Shown in pieces: positions 36,936-48,653 of a stretch of DNA of 64,000 bases. The notes beneath the pieces were generated by a model. That model did not search any database, was not told the DNA's origin, and saw only the letters and a program-made list of their open reading frames with translations. Positions within the stretch are counted from its first letter, which is position 1; each line of letters begins with the position of its first letter. This DNA is from Patiria miniata (lineage: Eukaryota > Echinodermata > Asteroidea > Valvatida > Asterinidae): NCBI RefSeq assembly GCF_015706575.1, contig NW_024037063.1, positions 9,114,927 to 9,178,926 of the forward strand, read 5' to 3'. The position numbers and the translations under genes are program-made.

Positions 36936-39780
36936 TTAAGTATCGTTATGATAAATCAAGGTCTCCGTGGATGTCTGAGGATATCTACAGCTCTGTAAGG
37001 AAGAAAAACCACTTATACAAGAAATTTCTTAAAAACCGTACTTCACAGAACAAATCTAATTATACCTTGGATAGAAATAAACTCAACTCTGTTATAAAAT
37101 TATCAAAGAAAAAAAATTAAGCAAAAAAATTATTCAACCAAAAAATAACATTAAAGGTACTTGGAAACTCATAAATTCACTATTCAATAGGCTTTAACAA
37201 AAATTGAACCCTACGTTTTTTCTGTACCAATAGTAACAAAATCACTGATAGCAAAGAAATTGCTGACGCCTTTAACACGTCGTCACCGACACCACGAACT
37301 GACACCCTCTGCATCACGTGTACAACAAAAAATTAAAATTAAAATTTTCTTTTTTTTTGCCGATATTAGCAGTTTGTATCATGAAGTTTAACATGACGAA
37401 GTTAAAATTGCTGAAATCATCTAAGAATAGCAAATTTAAAAAAATGAATTTTTGAAGAAATTGGTAAGTTCTTGTGTTTTTTGTTACCATGAAGTGACAC
37501 TGCACAGGGTGTCAGTTCGTGAAAACAATAATTTACGTGTTTTCGGAGAGTGCGCGCATACAATAGCGTTAGGGAGTGTCAGTTCGCGAAAGCGAAAATT
37601 GACGTGTTTTTGGAGAGTGCGCGCACGCATGCGCAGTGGGTGCGCGCACTCTCCCAAAACACGTCAATTTTTGTTATCACGAACTGACACTCACTAACGC
37701 TATTGCATGCGTACACTCTCCCAAAACACATACATTTTCGTTTTCAAGAACTGACACCCGTCTTAATCGTTTATATAATTACTAATTAACTAAGAATATT
37801 TTCACAATATAACGTTTATAATTGAGTAGTTAAAGCATGTTCACGTTAAGTGATACTAAAACCTCTAAGATGGATGGATTATTTTACTGAGTAAATTCGT
37901 GTCAAACCTTTAAAAGCGTTTTTCTTCGATTTACATTTCTGCAACGCAGACCACCGGGTGTCAGTTCGTGGTGTCGGTGACGATGTATTTTGTTCACATA
38001 GGGAGCAAATTTGCCAGTGAGCTACCGCTACATAACACGTCCATGGAGGCATTCCTAAGTGAAAGGTGTTGGAATTCACTCTTTTTGACTCCCGTTTAAT
38101 ACGCAAGAAGAGATTGTGGATACTCTGAACAAAATTCCTCCAGAAAAGGCCCCTGGATTTGATGAATTGAACTCTTTTTATTTTTTTTGTTTATGAACAG
38201 GCCAAGTATTCATTAGCTTAACAGCTGGCTGACATCTTTAATAAATCCTTAACAGCTGGAAAAAGGCTCAGGGTATACCATTATAAGAAAAGGTTCCTAA
38301 CATGAGATTGGAAATCATAGACCCATCTCTGTTTAATCAACATTTTCGAAACTATTTGAAAAGTTAATCTATACACGATTAATATCTTTTATATATAAAC
38401 ATGACATTATATAAACATGACAGTTTGGCTTTAGACGTAATCGCTCTTCTGATTTAGCGACATCTTATGTAGTTAACAAATTGTGTAAAGATATAGATGA
38501 CAATCATTTTTCAATTGGCATCTTTCTGGATTTATCGAAAGCATTTGATACAGTTTACCATGATATCATGATTCGTAAATTATGGTATTCGAGGAATAGC
38601 CCTAGACTTGTTTAAAAGTTACTTATGTGACAGATCCCAGTATGTTTTGTATAATTCTGTAAAATTTACAGAACGGCCTATTATTTGCAGTGTACCACAG
38701 GGCTCTGTATTGTGTCAGTTATTATTTATCTTGTACATGAATGACATCTGCAATACTTCAGATATTATTACATTTTCCTTATTTTCAGATGACACAAGTT
38801 TAGGCAAAAATGTAGACTTAGCTGTACAGAACCTTAATCTTGAGCCCCGGAAAATCACTACTTGGCTTTTAAAAAGCCAATAAATTATGTATCAATGTTT
38901 ACAAATCAAATTATATAATATTTTGTGATAGCCAGTACAAGCTCACTCAGTCTGTTCCTATAATTTTAAATGATACTGATCTTGATCAGGTTGAGGGTAC
39001 TACATTTTTGGGAATACATATTGATGAGATTTTAACTTGGAAGAAACATATACATGTTATGACAGCTAAAATATCAAAAATATTGGTATAATGAACAGTC
39101 TAAAATATGTTTTACGTAGTAGCATATTACAAACCGTGTACAACTCATTTGTTTTACCGTATTTAAATTACTCAATTCTGACTTTGGGTAGTCTAACTCC
39201 TAAATGCAACAGACTGCTTACTCTGCAGAAACGAGCAGTTCGAATAATTTCTAAAACTGGCTTTTATGAACACTCTGGGCCTGTATTTTCAAATTTAAAA
39301 TTGTTAACATTCACTGACCTGTATCATCCTAACTTAGGAAAATGTATGTATAAACATATGAATCGTGCATAACCTGCTTGTTTTAACCTCTGTTTTACAC
39401 GTACTTCAAACATTCATTCCTATAATACCCGCAGTACTACTAGGAAAAATCTTTATGTTAATTATAGTACAACCTCATTGTCCGAAAATAGTGTCGTAAA
39501 AGCTGGCACTCTATGTTGGGATTGTCTGGATGACTCTTTTAAATCATCGCCCACTCTCTCTATTTTTGCTAGAAAACTAAAAACGTCTTTTTTTAAAAAT
39601 GCATACATGTACTAAAGCAATGTAATAGGGATAATAACGGCATTGATTACTGTCTTACACCTGTGTCTGTGCTCTGTCTTTTAATGTATGTCTGTCACTT
39701 GTCTGTCCGTCCATAGGCTGGGGAACAAAAGCTGAAGCTTCACCCTACCTAGATGTTGCCATTTAGTTAATGTTCACTAT
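36936..39780 (+). mobile_element. LINE-C: degenerate non-LTR retrotransposon
   Basis: Reading fragments occur in order on the + strand. These are a linker (RSPWMSEDIYSSVRKKNHLY), an RT start (KIPPEKAPGFDELN, about 38130), palm blocks (GIFLDLSKAFDTVYHDIM near 38520, then VPQGSVLCQLLFILYMNDI near 38690) and a catalytic region FSDDTSLG (38790; Ser for Ala). The thumb follows (FLGIHIDEILTWKKHI; LQKRAVRIISKTGF) and a C-terminal end is seen near 39615. Many frameshifts and stops are present, and it is split by a foldback at 37281-37982. Gene order and motifs suit a Jockey/CR1-type element. Confidence 0.8.
37281..37982. mobile_element. Foldback element in LINE-C
   Basis: 702 bp with near-perfect inverted ends: CGTCACCGACACCACGAACT at the left and its complement at the right edge. 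It is flanked by ACGT and ATGT. Removing it restores the LINE-C reading (AFNT then YFVHIGSKFASELP). Inside, further inverted copies of GTGTCAGTTCG (about 37507, 37577, 37675, 37745) surround a GCGCACGCATGCGCAG centre, so the element is palindromic at several nested scales. No coding region. A related end occurs at 53137. Confidence 0.8.
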
Positions 39781-39785
39781 TATAT

Positions 39786-40139
39786 CAATTCGGGTAATTT
39801 ACAATGCAGTGCGCCACCAAGAGTTTGCCACAGAGAGTTCGTTTTTCAAGTTTACGGTCGACAAAACATGGCCCATTTGAACGAGTGTCAATAGAAAAAA
39901 TTGAGCTAAGTTGTTATAGATTGGGGCACAGCGTTCTGCCGCCTTACAAAAAACTCCATATTGATAAAACGAAAAGAAAAAGGCAAAAAAGATTCTCGAA
40001 TCATATGCTTACGAACTTTCTGGCCGGAAAAACTAACAATTTCAAATGTCCCGCGCTGCGAATTTGTCGACCATCTCCCACAATGCACTGGGAAAAATGG
40101 ACTCTTGGTGACGCACTGCATTGTGAATCGCCCGAATTG
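39786..40139. mobile_element. Short inverted-repeat element (MITE-like)
   Basis: 354 bp, with left edge CAATTCGGGTAATTTACAAT GCAGTGCGCCACCAAGAGT and the inverted counterpart at the right edge ending CGCCCGAATTG. The arms are about 38 bp. Inside lies CCATCTCCCACAATGCACTG. A diverged fragment of the same family is at 57684-57776. No clear target duplication. Confidence 0.7.
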
Positions 40140-41080
40140 TAAATATATCTTTGTACATGTATTGTCAATTTGAATATGTAACATTATGTATCATCATTTA
40201 TGGCAGCATTGAAATAAATGTATCTCATTAAAATCCATGCTAGATCAATTTTTGGAACCATATGTGGGTGGATGCCTTTGTTAATATTGATACTAAATAT
40301 ACCTAATTTACATAAATCATTAATAAATGCCGTGTAATATATTTCCCCCAACGTTGGGGATATTTTTTATTGTTATTATATTTTTAAAAATTCATTTTGA
40401 TGATTGTACTTACACATCCTTACTTCAATAACATTTTCGAAAACATATACATGGAAGTGACTAAATAATTATGAGGACATATTAACGATCTTAAATGTCT
40501 ATTATACTCATACTACAAACAGGAATCACGCAGGAGATAAGTTTGTTGTGTCTCTCGCCACAGCTTCAATGTTTTAATCAACCTTCTTCAACCGGAATAC
40601 CAAAGATTAAGGGCAAACCGGATACATAGAGCACATTACCATTAACATTAAACATTAGGAGGTACCCATGACCACCTCACGTAGTTTGATGCTCACAAGA
40701 AAACTGATTGTGATACCCAAGACCACAATGACGATAGTGATACCCAGTGACCACTACCCACCAACAACGGCCGTTGTGAAAGCCTATTAACTCAAGCGAT
40801 AAAACCAGTTAACAGGTAAGGTGCTATAACTTCAGCACTTAATTAAAAACACATTCCCCACAGCAGGCACATGTAGTGGGGGTATAGCCATTGTGGTAAA
40901 TCATAGGCTATACATGTACATGTAGATTCGAGATTAACATGTTACTGGATCAGCCCATGAGGCACATCACGGGCCACAATGAATTTAGTTACCAAGTTGA
41001 ATTTAATTAAGTACACTGTAGTCAAATGTTCACTCAAAACCAGCATTATGGGGCTCGTTCTCTTCTGGGGCACCAATAAA
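40140..41080. other. No recognised gene; probable 3' flank of YR element
   Basis: AT-rich. Around 40670-40760 there is repetition of GATACCC and GACCAC words (ATACCCATGACCACCTCAC-like). The last part may include the 3' terminal repeat of the tyrosine-recombinase element on the - strand, but no matching 5' copy could be found by eye. Confidence 0.3.
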
Positions 41081-41149
41081 AATGCCAAACGCGAAAAGCG
41101 ACCCACATAAGAAACAAGCACCATCACTGCGGGAACTTACATTAGCGAC

Positions 41150-41420
41150 AAAATGCAGGAGCGCAAATTTTCTCAAAAGGCTGCATTACCCTCCGGAGAG
41201 AGGTGAACCCCATCACTCCGGTAGAGGTGAGCGGCAGACCAATGAAATTGGGGGTGATCAAGTACACTGATTCCCAGCCTGCGACATTGTGACCTAGCCC
41301 AGCGGTTAGTCGCTCGCCGTATGTGTTCCACGGATTTTTGGGATTGTGCACCATAGTAAAATAGCCGGGGTAATATACATGACCAAACAAGTTTGGTGTT
41401 AGGAAATCTCTCCCGACATT
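41150..41420 (-). pseudogene. SGNH hydrolase ORF of YR element, C-terminal part
   Basis: Across the foldback the same - strand protein continues with KLVWSCILPRLFYYG, VEHIRRATNRWARSQCRRLG and the final block YRSDGVHLSPEGNAAF, containing the Asp-x-x-His pair of SGNH hydrolases. An in-frame TGA follows NAAF near 41173, after which ENLRSCILSLM still looks coding. Length and blocks together suggest a once-complete hydrolase. Confidence 0.8.
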
Positions 41421-43418
41421 GCCTTGACCAAGGCTATCAGCTTGTTCCCATATGAGCTTGTTCCCGCTACCGCACACCGCGCGTGCAGCAACACAATGTT
41501 GTACTATATTATACCGTTAGCCCCAACGACCCTTGCGTGTGCTTTGTGTGCATGTACGTACGCCCCACACTCACTTCCGCAAACAGCCGTACAGTAAATC
41601 GAGGCAGAAGATAGCCTTGACGCAACCGTGTATGCTGAATATGATAATTAGTACGCGCTATGGTAAATAGTCTTCTCTCATTGGATAACGGCTGACAAAA
41701 AAATGAATATTTATTAAATTGCATAATGCGACCAAAGGTTTATAAACCAGACGGCCTGTGGTAACAATAATTATTGTAAAACACCCGCTTAAAATCTTAA
41801 ATAATAGTAGAATAATATTTATAAAGTTACACATAGTTTGGGTCGAAAATGAAATGAAAAGGATGAAACATTAGACCTTCAAAAAACGGCAAACGGTACA
41901 AAACCGCACGCCGGCAAAAACGATGTCACCATGCACAGAGGCCACGTTGGGGCCGTCCACTGTAGGCACCGGCCCGGCTGGCGCCGTGCAGTGAGACACG
42001 CTGCGCTTTCACGTTCAGCGGCCAAAAAAGCGCTCACACTGTTGAGTATATCTACCGCTGACTTTTTTTTTGGGGGGGGGGGGAGGGGGTATTTCTTCTA
42101 AGCTGTCAAGGGGATATGGGAAAAAATATCTCTCCTTCAGCAAACTTATTCTGTAAGACTGATTTTAACTTGTATGAACAACTTATAAGTTATATGTCGT
42201 ATGTACGACTAATATATCGACAGGGTACGACATATTTCGACAGGGTACGACTAATATCATCGACAGGGTACGACATGTCGACAGGGTATGACATATCAAA
42301 CATATGACATAATGTCGACAGGTGCCGGTACGACATATATATCGTGCATAAGTCGAGTCGACAGGGTACGATATATGTCGCATACAACAAAGTCGTAGAT
42401 ATAAGTACGACTTAATATCTCGTGTGTACAAAATATGAATTGTAACTCGTATGTTCGACTTGTTTGTCGATTATGTCGTACATACAACATATCTTGTGAG
42501 AACGACTTGTATCTCGTGCGATTTACATCTACGACTTACATGTGGTACGCATGTCGTAGGTACGACATACGATTCATACGTACGGGTTAAAATACATGTG
42601 TCGTACGTATGAGATGTATGTTGCACATGGTACGAATTCAGGGAGAGATTTTTTTCACCATGTACCTGACAGTTTCGCATATTTCCATCCCAAAGTCAAT
42701 AGCTCGTTTCTTGCAGTTAATTCATTACGGGTGCTTATAGATACGAGTTAACCTGCATTCGATTAAATGGGTACGATTTGACCTGGGTCCGAGTTGACCT
42801 GTTCCCTACATTCGCTGTCAGAATAGCACGGGCAGGTAGCGGCGTGATAATGTACTCTGTTGCACCGACAAAACGTCGGCGGACTGTCTTGAACTGTCCA
42901 ATTCGCAATACATTGGAAATAATATCATTTTGAACAATTATTCACTCATATAGCGGCATATTTCATTTGTTTGTAATAAAACTGGAGAAATGGTTTAAAA
43001 TGGGATTGAAATACCTGGACATACTTTGGTTTGAGTGAACATACATATTTGTACGTGGTGTACAATGTATACAGTAATTTGCGGGTCATGAATATGTATG
43101 TCGCGGGTCAAAGTTTACGGGCTTTGATTGGATATCATGTAATATATGCGCATCAGAAATTTTCGGTCGATTTCGGTCGAAACTATAAAGAAACACATAA
43201 GAATTCGCCACGGTTGCGTCAAGGCTATCTGCCGCCTCGACTTACTGTACGGCTGTTTGCGGAAGTGTGTGTGGGGCGTACGTACATGCACACAAAGCAC
43301 ACGCAAGGGTCGTTGAGGCTAACGGTATAGTACAACTAGTGATTGTGTCGCGGCGCGCGCGGTGTGCGGTAGCGGGAACAAGCTCGTATGGGAACAAGCT
43401 GATAGCCTTGGTCAAGGC
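41421..43418. mobile_element. 2-kb foldback element in SGNH hydrolase gene
   Basis: Inverted arms of about 207 bp (41421-41627 and 43212-43418), by eye close to 90% identical, begin with GCCTTGACCAAGGC or GCCTTGGTCAAGGC. That word is itself a near-palindrome and is also the hydrolase sequence at the junction (codons ALTKA), so the target and the element end overlap. The arms include GTGCATGTACGTACGCCCCA. The middle contains a tandem array (42195-42620), a G run (42067-42083) and AT-rich DNA, with no coding region. Confidence 0.8.
42195..42620. repeat. Degenerate tandem repeat of CGACAGGGTACGAC words
   Basis: About 15 to 20 irregular units of TACGACATATCGACAGGG-like sequence, degenerating into GTACGACTTATATCTCGTG-like words toward 42620. 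It lies in the centre of the foldback element. Confidence 0.8.
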
Positions 43419-43640
43419 TACCAGCATGACGGCTAGAGTATGCCGAATCGCATAGAAGTTGAACTGCACTAAGTCATTAGTACCAACATGCATTACTATA
43501 ATGTCTACATCACCAATGCCGTCCAACAAATATGCTAATTGATTCAAGCGTGCTCCACTTCGCCCATTCCATTGCACAGGGATACCCATGTCATATGCTG
43601 CCCATCGAACCAGTGAATTCCCCACTATCCCAGCACAGCG
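43419..43640 (-). pseudogene. SGNH hydrolase ORF of YR element, N-terminal part
   Basis: Reads GNSLVRWAAYDMGIPVQWNG with block I Gly-Asn-Ser-Leu (a variant of GDSL with the nucleophile Ser), then VDIIVMHVGTNDL with block III Gly-x-Asn-Asp. Hydrolases of this kind accompany recombinase in Ngaro-type elements; their substrate is unknown. The frame breaks at the foldback boundary (43418) and its second half lies at 41150-41420. Confidence 0.82.
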
Positions 43641-43685
43641 TTGCTCATGTGGATGAACACCTAAAAATAAAATAAAAATATTTGC

Positions 43686-44615
43686 TTAAACCCTGTGAAA
43701 ATTGACTATGGGGAAGGGGCGGAGGTAACTGGCTAGCGCGTCTGACCGCCATCGACCCATACGCTGTATGTCTGTGAAGGAAAGGCCCAATGCATATGCA
43801 GTAGATGCTGCCCCCATACGAAATGAGTGGGATCTATAATGTGAATTCGTGATGCCACAGCCTGACAACGCAGACTGCAAAACTCTATTGAACTGGTAAC
43901 GAGTAAGTGGTTGACTATCAATGTGACAAAAGAGGGGGCCTTGTGTTCTTGGGCGATTTTGAACAAATTGTTGAAGCGCTGCAACAGGGCAGAGAGTGGC
44001 ATCAGCCCACCGACCTACAAGAACAATTTGAAGGGGGGGGGGGCACGCTGATTTGTCTTAGACTGGCGCAGTGCCAACGTTACTGACTCGCAGCCGCAGA
44101 AGAAGCGTATGTCTGACATGTGCAAAACTGCAGGCTGCACATCCCCCCCGCGAATTTGCCGTGAACTCACTAACTCGTAAGAAACCGAAAAATGCAAGAA
44201 GCATAGCAGAGCGAAACAATGTCACTTCATAATGTGATGAACAAACTTCAGGCAAAATTGCCATAATGCGCGAAAGCAGCGCCAGCGATATTGGTGACCT
44301 GCGGTCTCTTCGCGAAACCCCACGCCTACCACCTTTGAGTAATTTTGTAACCATATACGAATCAGTTGGGTCTGGTCTGCCCATTAACTTGTACTTACAA
44401 CTTACCCCCGCGACGTATGTTGCAATTGTTGATGGGGAATATCGCCGGATGGAAAGCCAGGCGATGAACTCACCTATGCACTGCGGATTCACGACCCGAC
44501 TACTGTATGTGGATTGAAGGAAACCACACAAAGTATTCCACCCCGAATTGTATGCCTTGTGTGTATTTCGCGCAAAAGCCAACTGTAGCAACCTATGTAT
44601 TTCCTGATCTACCAT
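43686..44615 (-). pseudogene. YR element tyrosine recombinase
   Basis: The N-terminal core-binding region (HRLLQLAFARNTHKAYNSGW, FIAWLSIRRYSPSTIATYVA) is followed by the catalytic region with the first Arg (FFGFLRVSEFTANSR). After two frameshifts come SHSFRMGAASTAYALG (His-x-x-Arg) and IQRMGRWRSDALASYLRP (catalytic Tyr). The frameshifts lie at C/G runs near 44150 and 44030-44041. The enzyme would recombine a circular cDNA into the genome. All signature residues are visible, so the element was active before the shifts, if they are real. Confidence 0.9.
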
Positions 44616-44905
44616 ACTTGGGGAAGAATTGGAAGCGAAGTCATCACCGGCTCGGCCTGGGGGGCTAAGGCAAAGAAGCGCTGCATCTGAAAACGAGATA
44701 ATGCATCAGCTTTGTCATTAAATACACCTGGAATGTGAGCTGCCTTGAAGATGATATTGAACTTCAAACACTCTAACACAAGTAAACGAATTAAGTGCAT
44801 GCACTTTTCACATTGAGCAGATTGTCCGTTAATCATGTGGACCACTGCCATGTTATCAGAGTGAAACCGAACTCTGTGATTGGCTAAGATAGGCCCGTCA
44901 CACAA
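44609..44905 (-). pseudogene. YR element RNase H (C-terminal part)
   Basis: Continues the RNase H begun at the end of the RT frame: RVRFHSDNMAVVHMINGQSA (catalytic Asp in HSDN) and AAHIPGVFNDKADALSRFQM (His and Asp). It removes RNA from the RNA/DNA hybrid. The overlap of a few bases with the RT frame and the following recombinase frame (LPQVW stop, then VDQEIHRLL) may be a mutation or normal overlap. Confidence 0.88.
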
Positions 44906-46193
44906 GGATGGCTACAACTACAGGATACAATTCCAAGAGGGCAATGGAGGGTGTATATGATGTTCCGTGCCGCCAACGGCCTTGCAACCATTTCCCTCGA
45001 AAATAAGCCCCAAAACCAATTGAAGCCGCTGCATCTGTAAAAAACTCAAGTGTTGCCGAAGATTCCCATTCATGCTTCAGCAGTGGGGTGACACCATTGT
45101 AATCTCGCACAAATGTCAACCACATCAATAAATCAAGTTTCGCGCCATTCGTTATCCGCACCCTATGCCATGGTCGCTTTAACCCCTTTGACAAAGCAAT
45201 AAGCCGCCTAATAAACGCCCGACCCGGCGACACAGCCTTGCACACGAAATTAAGAGAACCGACAAGGGACTGGATTTGCACTAACTCTGCTTTTGGCTTA
45301 GCAAGCATAGCCCGCACTTTAGTGGTGAGCATTGCTACTTTGTCGGGCGGGACCCTTACCTGCCACTGATTCACATCAATTTCAAGCCCCAAGTATGTGA
45401 GAACCTGCGACGGACCTTCTGTTTTTTCCGTAGCAATGGGAACACAAAGTTCCCCACATAATGCTTGAAAATTGTCTAGGCATGTCTGACATGACTGTCT
45501 CGATGGGCCAACAAACAAAAAATCATCTAGATAATGTGTTACATCACCCTCTTTGGCCATCTTGCGAACACTAAATTCTAGAAAAGAGCTAAACTTCTCA
45601 AAAAGCGCACACGACATGGCACACCCCATGAGAAGACATTTGTCAAAGTAAAACTGATTTTCAAACTTGAAACCGAGCAAGTCATAATCGAGCGGGGTGA
45701 TTGGTAACAGGCGGAAAGCCGATTTGATATCTGATTTTGCTAGCCACGCCCCCTTTCCTGCTTGTACAACTAAATCTACAGCCTCGTCAAACAATGCATA
45801 CCGTACTTTGCACTGTTCTTCATCTATACGATCATTAATTGAACCCCCGTATGGGAACGAGAGATGATGTATCAACCGAAAAGTGCCCTGTTCCGTCTTG
45901 GGTACTAACTCGATGGGTGAACATTGCAAATGTTCAAAGGGGGGGGGGGGGGGGTGCGCGAAAGGCCCGGCAATCCTGCCTGCTTGAATTTCTTTTTCCA
46001 ATTTCAGTTTGACCATATCCGGGTTCGATGAAGCTGATTGAAGGCAGTCTGAATCCCTACGAATCCTAGGGCCACTGTATCCAATTGAAAAACCCTTGGA
46101 AAACCCTTCCAACAAAATTGCTTTGTCTAAAATGTTGTCATAATCGCAAAGCAGTGAGTGCAGCACCGACAATTTAATTGGGGTTGGGAGCAC
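44898..46193 (-). pseudogene. YR element reverse transcriptase
   Basis: 432 codons, open. An N-terminal block (GFSIGYSGPRIRRDSDCLQS) and the RT blocks PIELVPKTEQGTFRLIHHLS, WLAKSDIKSAFRLLPITP, LLMGCAMSCALFEKFSSFLE and the catalytic HYLDDFLF (complement near 45520-45545) are in order. The TYLGLEID and VQIQSLVGSLNFVCKAV connection follows, and the start of RNase H (LEFFTDAAASIGFGAYFRG) is at the end. YLDD and this spelling match Ngaro/DIRS elements. The frame closes at a TGA just before the rest of RNase H, a probable one-base shift. A C-run encodes PPPPP near residue 82. Confidence 0.92.
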
Positions 46194-46198
46194 GAAAA

Positions 46199-46481
46199 TT
46201 AGCTTTCCCAGTCACCAAAGCATGTGCATTTTTCTTTGTTCCAGCTGAATCTACCTGACTGCCGGCAAAGGCTGTTTGTTGAACAGAGTGTGCATAGCCT
46301 TTCCCCGAAAACCCCCTTGCCCCCCCCCCCCCCCCCCCCGGTTTGGAGGCGCGTGTGTACGCCAGGAAATCTGCATGTTGGCGAACCGTGTCCGTGACGA
46401 CCACATGCAGCACATTTGTGCTGATATTTACATTTGACGAACTTACAGCCGTTCGGAGTTGAACGCAAAGCATATGCGAGT
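46199..46481 (-). pseudogene. YR element Gag zinc-knuckle region
   Basis: The frame resumes after the Harbinger-like insert with ELAYALRSTPNGCKFVKCKY and a CCHC-like cluster (CAACGRHGHGSPTC) expected at the end of Gag. A run of about 20 G (complement of the C-run at 46321-46339) follows and encodes poly-Gly, after which frames diverge. This homopolymer could be a mutation or an assembly error. Confidence 0.75.
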
Positions 46482-46484
46482 TCA

Positions 46485-47115
46485 GCCCCTGTCACACTTT
46501 TGCGTATCCCAATTCCTTATGAGTTCCTTATCAACAATTTTCAATACGCAGCCGTACGATCAAAAACGTCGAATTTTTTTGATTACTTTGACATATGTGC
46601 GACGCACATCTAGCGAACAAGTAACGAATTCAGCGCATCCACTGCGTATGAGACGCGTATGAGTTGCGTATGCAGTGCGCAAGATCGCCATCTGTGCGTT
46701 TCTCATAAGTTACGAATAAGTACAAAGCGCTGCCCGCTCGCAGGACGAGCGGTACTAATTCGTGCAATACGTCGCTATGTATACGTCCAATATAGGAGGT
46801 CAGCGTATTGCCGCGTATGAACGGCTTATCCCTCACGAACACATAGCGTACTCGTACCGCGCTCGACCGATGCGGGACCGATGCGCTGCGTATTTATAAC
46901 TTATGACCTGCGTAACAGCGTACGCAGCGTAGTTTTGTGCATGCCCAAAACTATCCAGCGTACTGGGCCGTACCATGCGTATGCCTGCGTACATAAAACT
47001 TACATAAAACGATAGAGATGCATATGAGGTACGTATTGTGCGTACGACTGCGTATGAAAAAAAGTCAATGCGCAACTCATAAGGAATTAGGATACGCAGA
47101 AGTGTGACAGGGCCC
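46485..47115 (+). mobile_element. Harbinger-like element C inside YR gag
   Basis: 631 bp of the same family as 32149-33329: edges GCCCCTGTCACACTTTTGCG and ...GAAGTGTGACAGGGCCC. Flanks are TCA (46482-46484) and TGA (47116-47118), not an exact direct duplication. It separates the YR gag central region from its zinc knuckle. Shared internal words (ACGCAGCGTA, CGTACGCTG) and the edges confirm the family. Confidence 0.8.
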
Positions 47116-47118
47116 TGA

Positions 47119-48653
47119 CCGTGTGCGGTGCAGCCCGCGGTGCCCCTCCGAATGCGGTAGGGGCCGCTTCGTAAGACGCGACCGTCAGCCACAATTCGAC
47201 ATCAAGCTCACCCCAAGATTTGTGGGGCTGGGCTTCAAGCCGGAGACGAAACTGTTCGTCATATAATCGCCAACTGCGGCCAGGGAACTGAACCGATGCC
47301 GTGCGGACAATCTCAGTGTATTTCAGTAGTTCGTTAACCCGAGAAGGAAACTTAACCAGGTATATTGCCATAAAAGTATGAAAAGCTGACACCCACTTGT
47401 CCCATGTGTCCATTTTCTTTTGACGGCTTGTTTTGGCCTGATTTGAACGCAAAAACATGTTGTCATTTTCAATGACTAGCGCGACTTCTTCCGCTTTGTT
47501 AGACCGCGCAAGTACCTCCGAAGCGCTATCCGCGGACAACAGTGACATGTCTACATACTCATTCCGCCATATTTTGTCTTTTAATGACTGAGAAACATGC
47601 CCCCCCCCCCCCCAAATCAATGATGTGGACTGAACGCGAGGGATAGGTTTCGGATTTCCGGAAACCCCATCGATTGCAATCCCCGGTAGGTTATTAACCA
47701 AGGGTGCCGACAAACCACTACCTACGTTACTGGTTACATTGTTACCCATGCCCCATGGAACAGTATACAAATGTGTGTCATTTGTAGCAGCGATTGGACA
47801 GGGGGGCGACGCAACTGAATATATAGGTATACCACTAGCACTATTATATAACGGTGCCTCAGCTATTCGTCCCTCCACTTGGCTTGGAGGAAAAACCCAC
47901 TGTTTGCCCACTTGAAATGCAAGATGTCATGCTTGGAGGAGATGTAAATATTGGCCTAGGCCTACTTGGAATTTCCCCCATCATGCCAATGGTAGAAATT
48001 AAGCTTGCAGCAGATGGGAATGACCTACTATTTCCCATGACCCCACGGAACTCACCCGACCCTTGGCCTTGGGGAGTAGAGGCATAAACCGCTGGCTGAT
48101 TCCCGACTAGGCCTGGTGGCTGTACCACCGGAGGCATAGCCGCCGAAGAGCTGCCGCCATCCCACCAGTTGCTCCATAATCCGCGGCTAACATCATGGAT
48201 GCAACGGGCCTCGCTGCGTCTATCACGGGTGCCGACTGCGCTGCTTGATCCAACGGTGCCGACTGCGCTGCCTGATCCAACGGTGCCCACTGGGTCAAAG
48301 GTGAAGGCTGACCATATCCATAATGACTTGGCATACCCATCGATGCCTGGTGCTCTGTTGTAAACTGGACTGAAGCCGCCGTCTGACGTGCTCATCAGGC
48401 ATGGACAGCGCCGATATACCTGTAGTAGGCTGACCTGGTGCCCTGACGACACTTGGCCCACTGTGAATCTCGGCGACATGGACTGCGGCCTGACGTCACG
48501 GTGCCGAGCTTCTCTGTGGCGCTGACGAAGATCTGCAAGCTCTCTTTCGTGGCCCCGGTGACGGCCGTACGGACTGTGGCCTGCGTTTGGGCCTACCTCT
48601 TGGCATGTCCTTGTCTTTGCGGACTCCTCACGCGCCAATTGCTCGTAATTCAA
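47119..48653 (-). pseudogene. YR element Gag-like ORF (N-terminal and central parts)
   Basis: Two overlapping - strand frames (48653-47859 and 47911-47119), joined by a frameshift near 47890, form a Gag-like protein. The first part is Ser/Gly/Pro-rich with an Arg/His-rich start (HRGHERELADLRQRHREARH). The second contains the more conserved central block (SQSLKDKIWRNEYVDMSLLS, then DTWDKWVSAFHTFMAIYLVK, RLRLEAQPHKSWGELDVELW) seen next to RT in such elements. It probably forms the particle or binds RNA. The frame runs into the Harbinger-like insert at 47115 and resumes beyond it. Confidence 0.7.
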
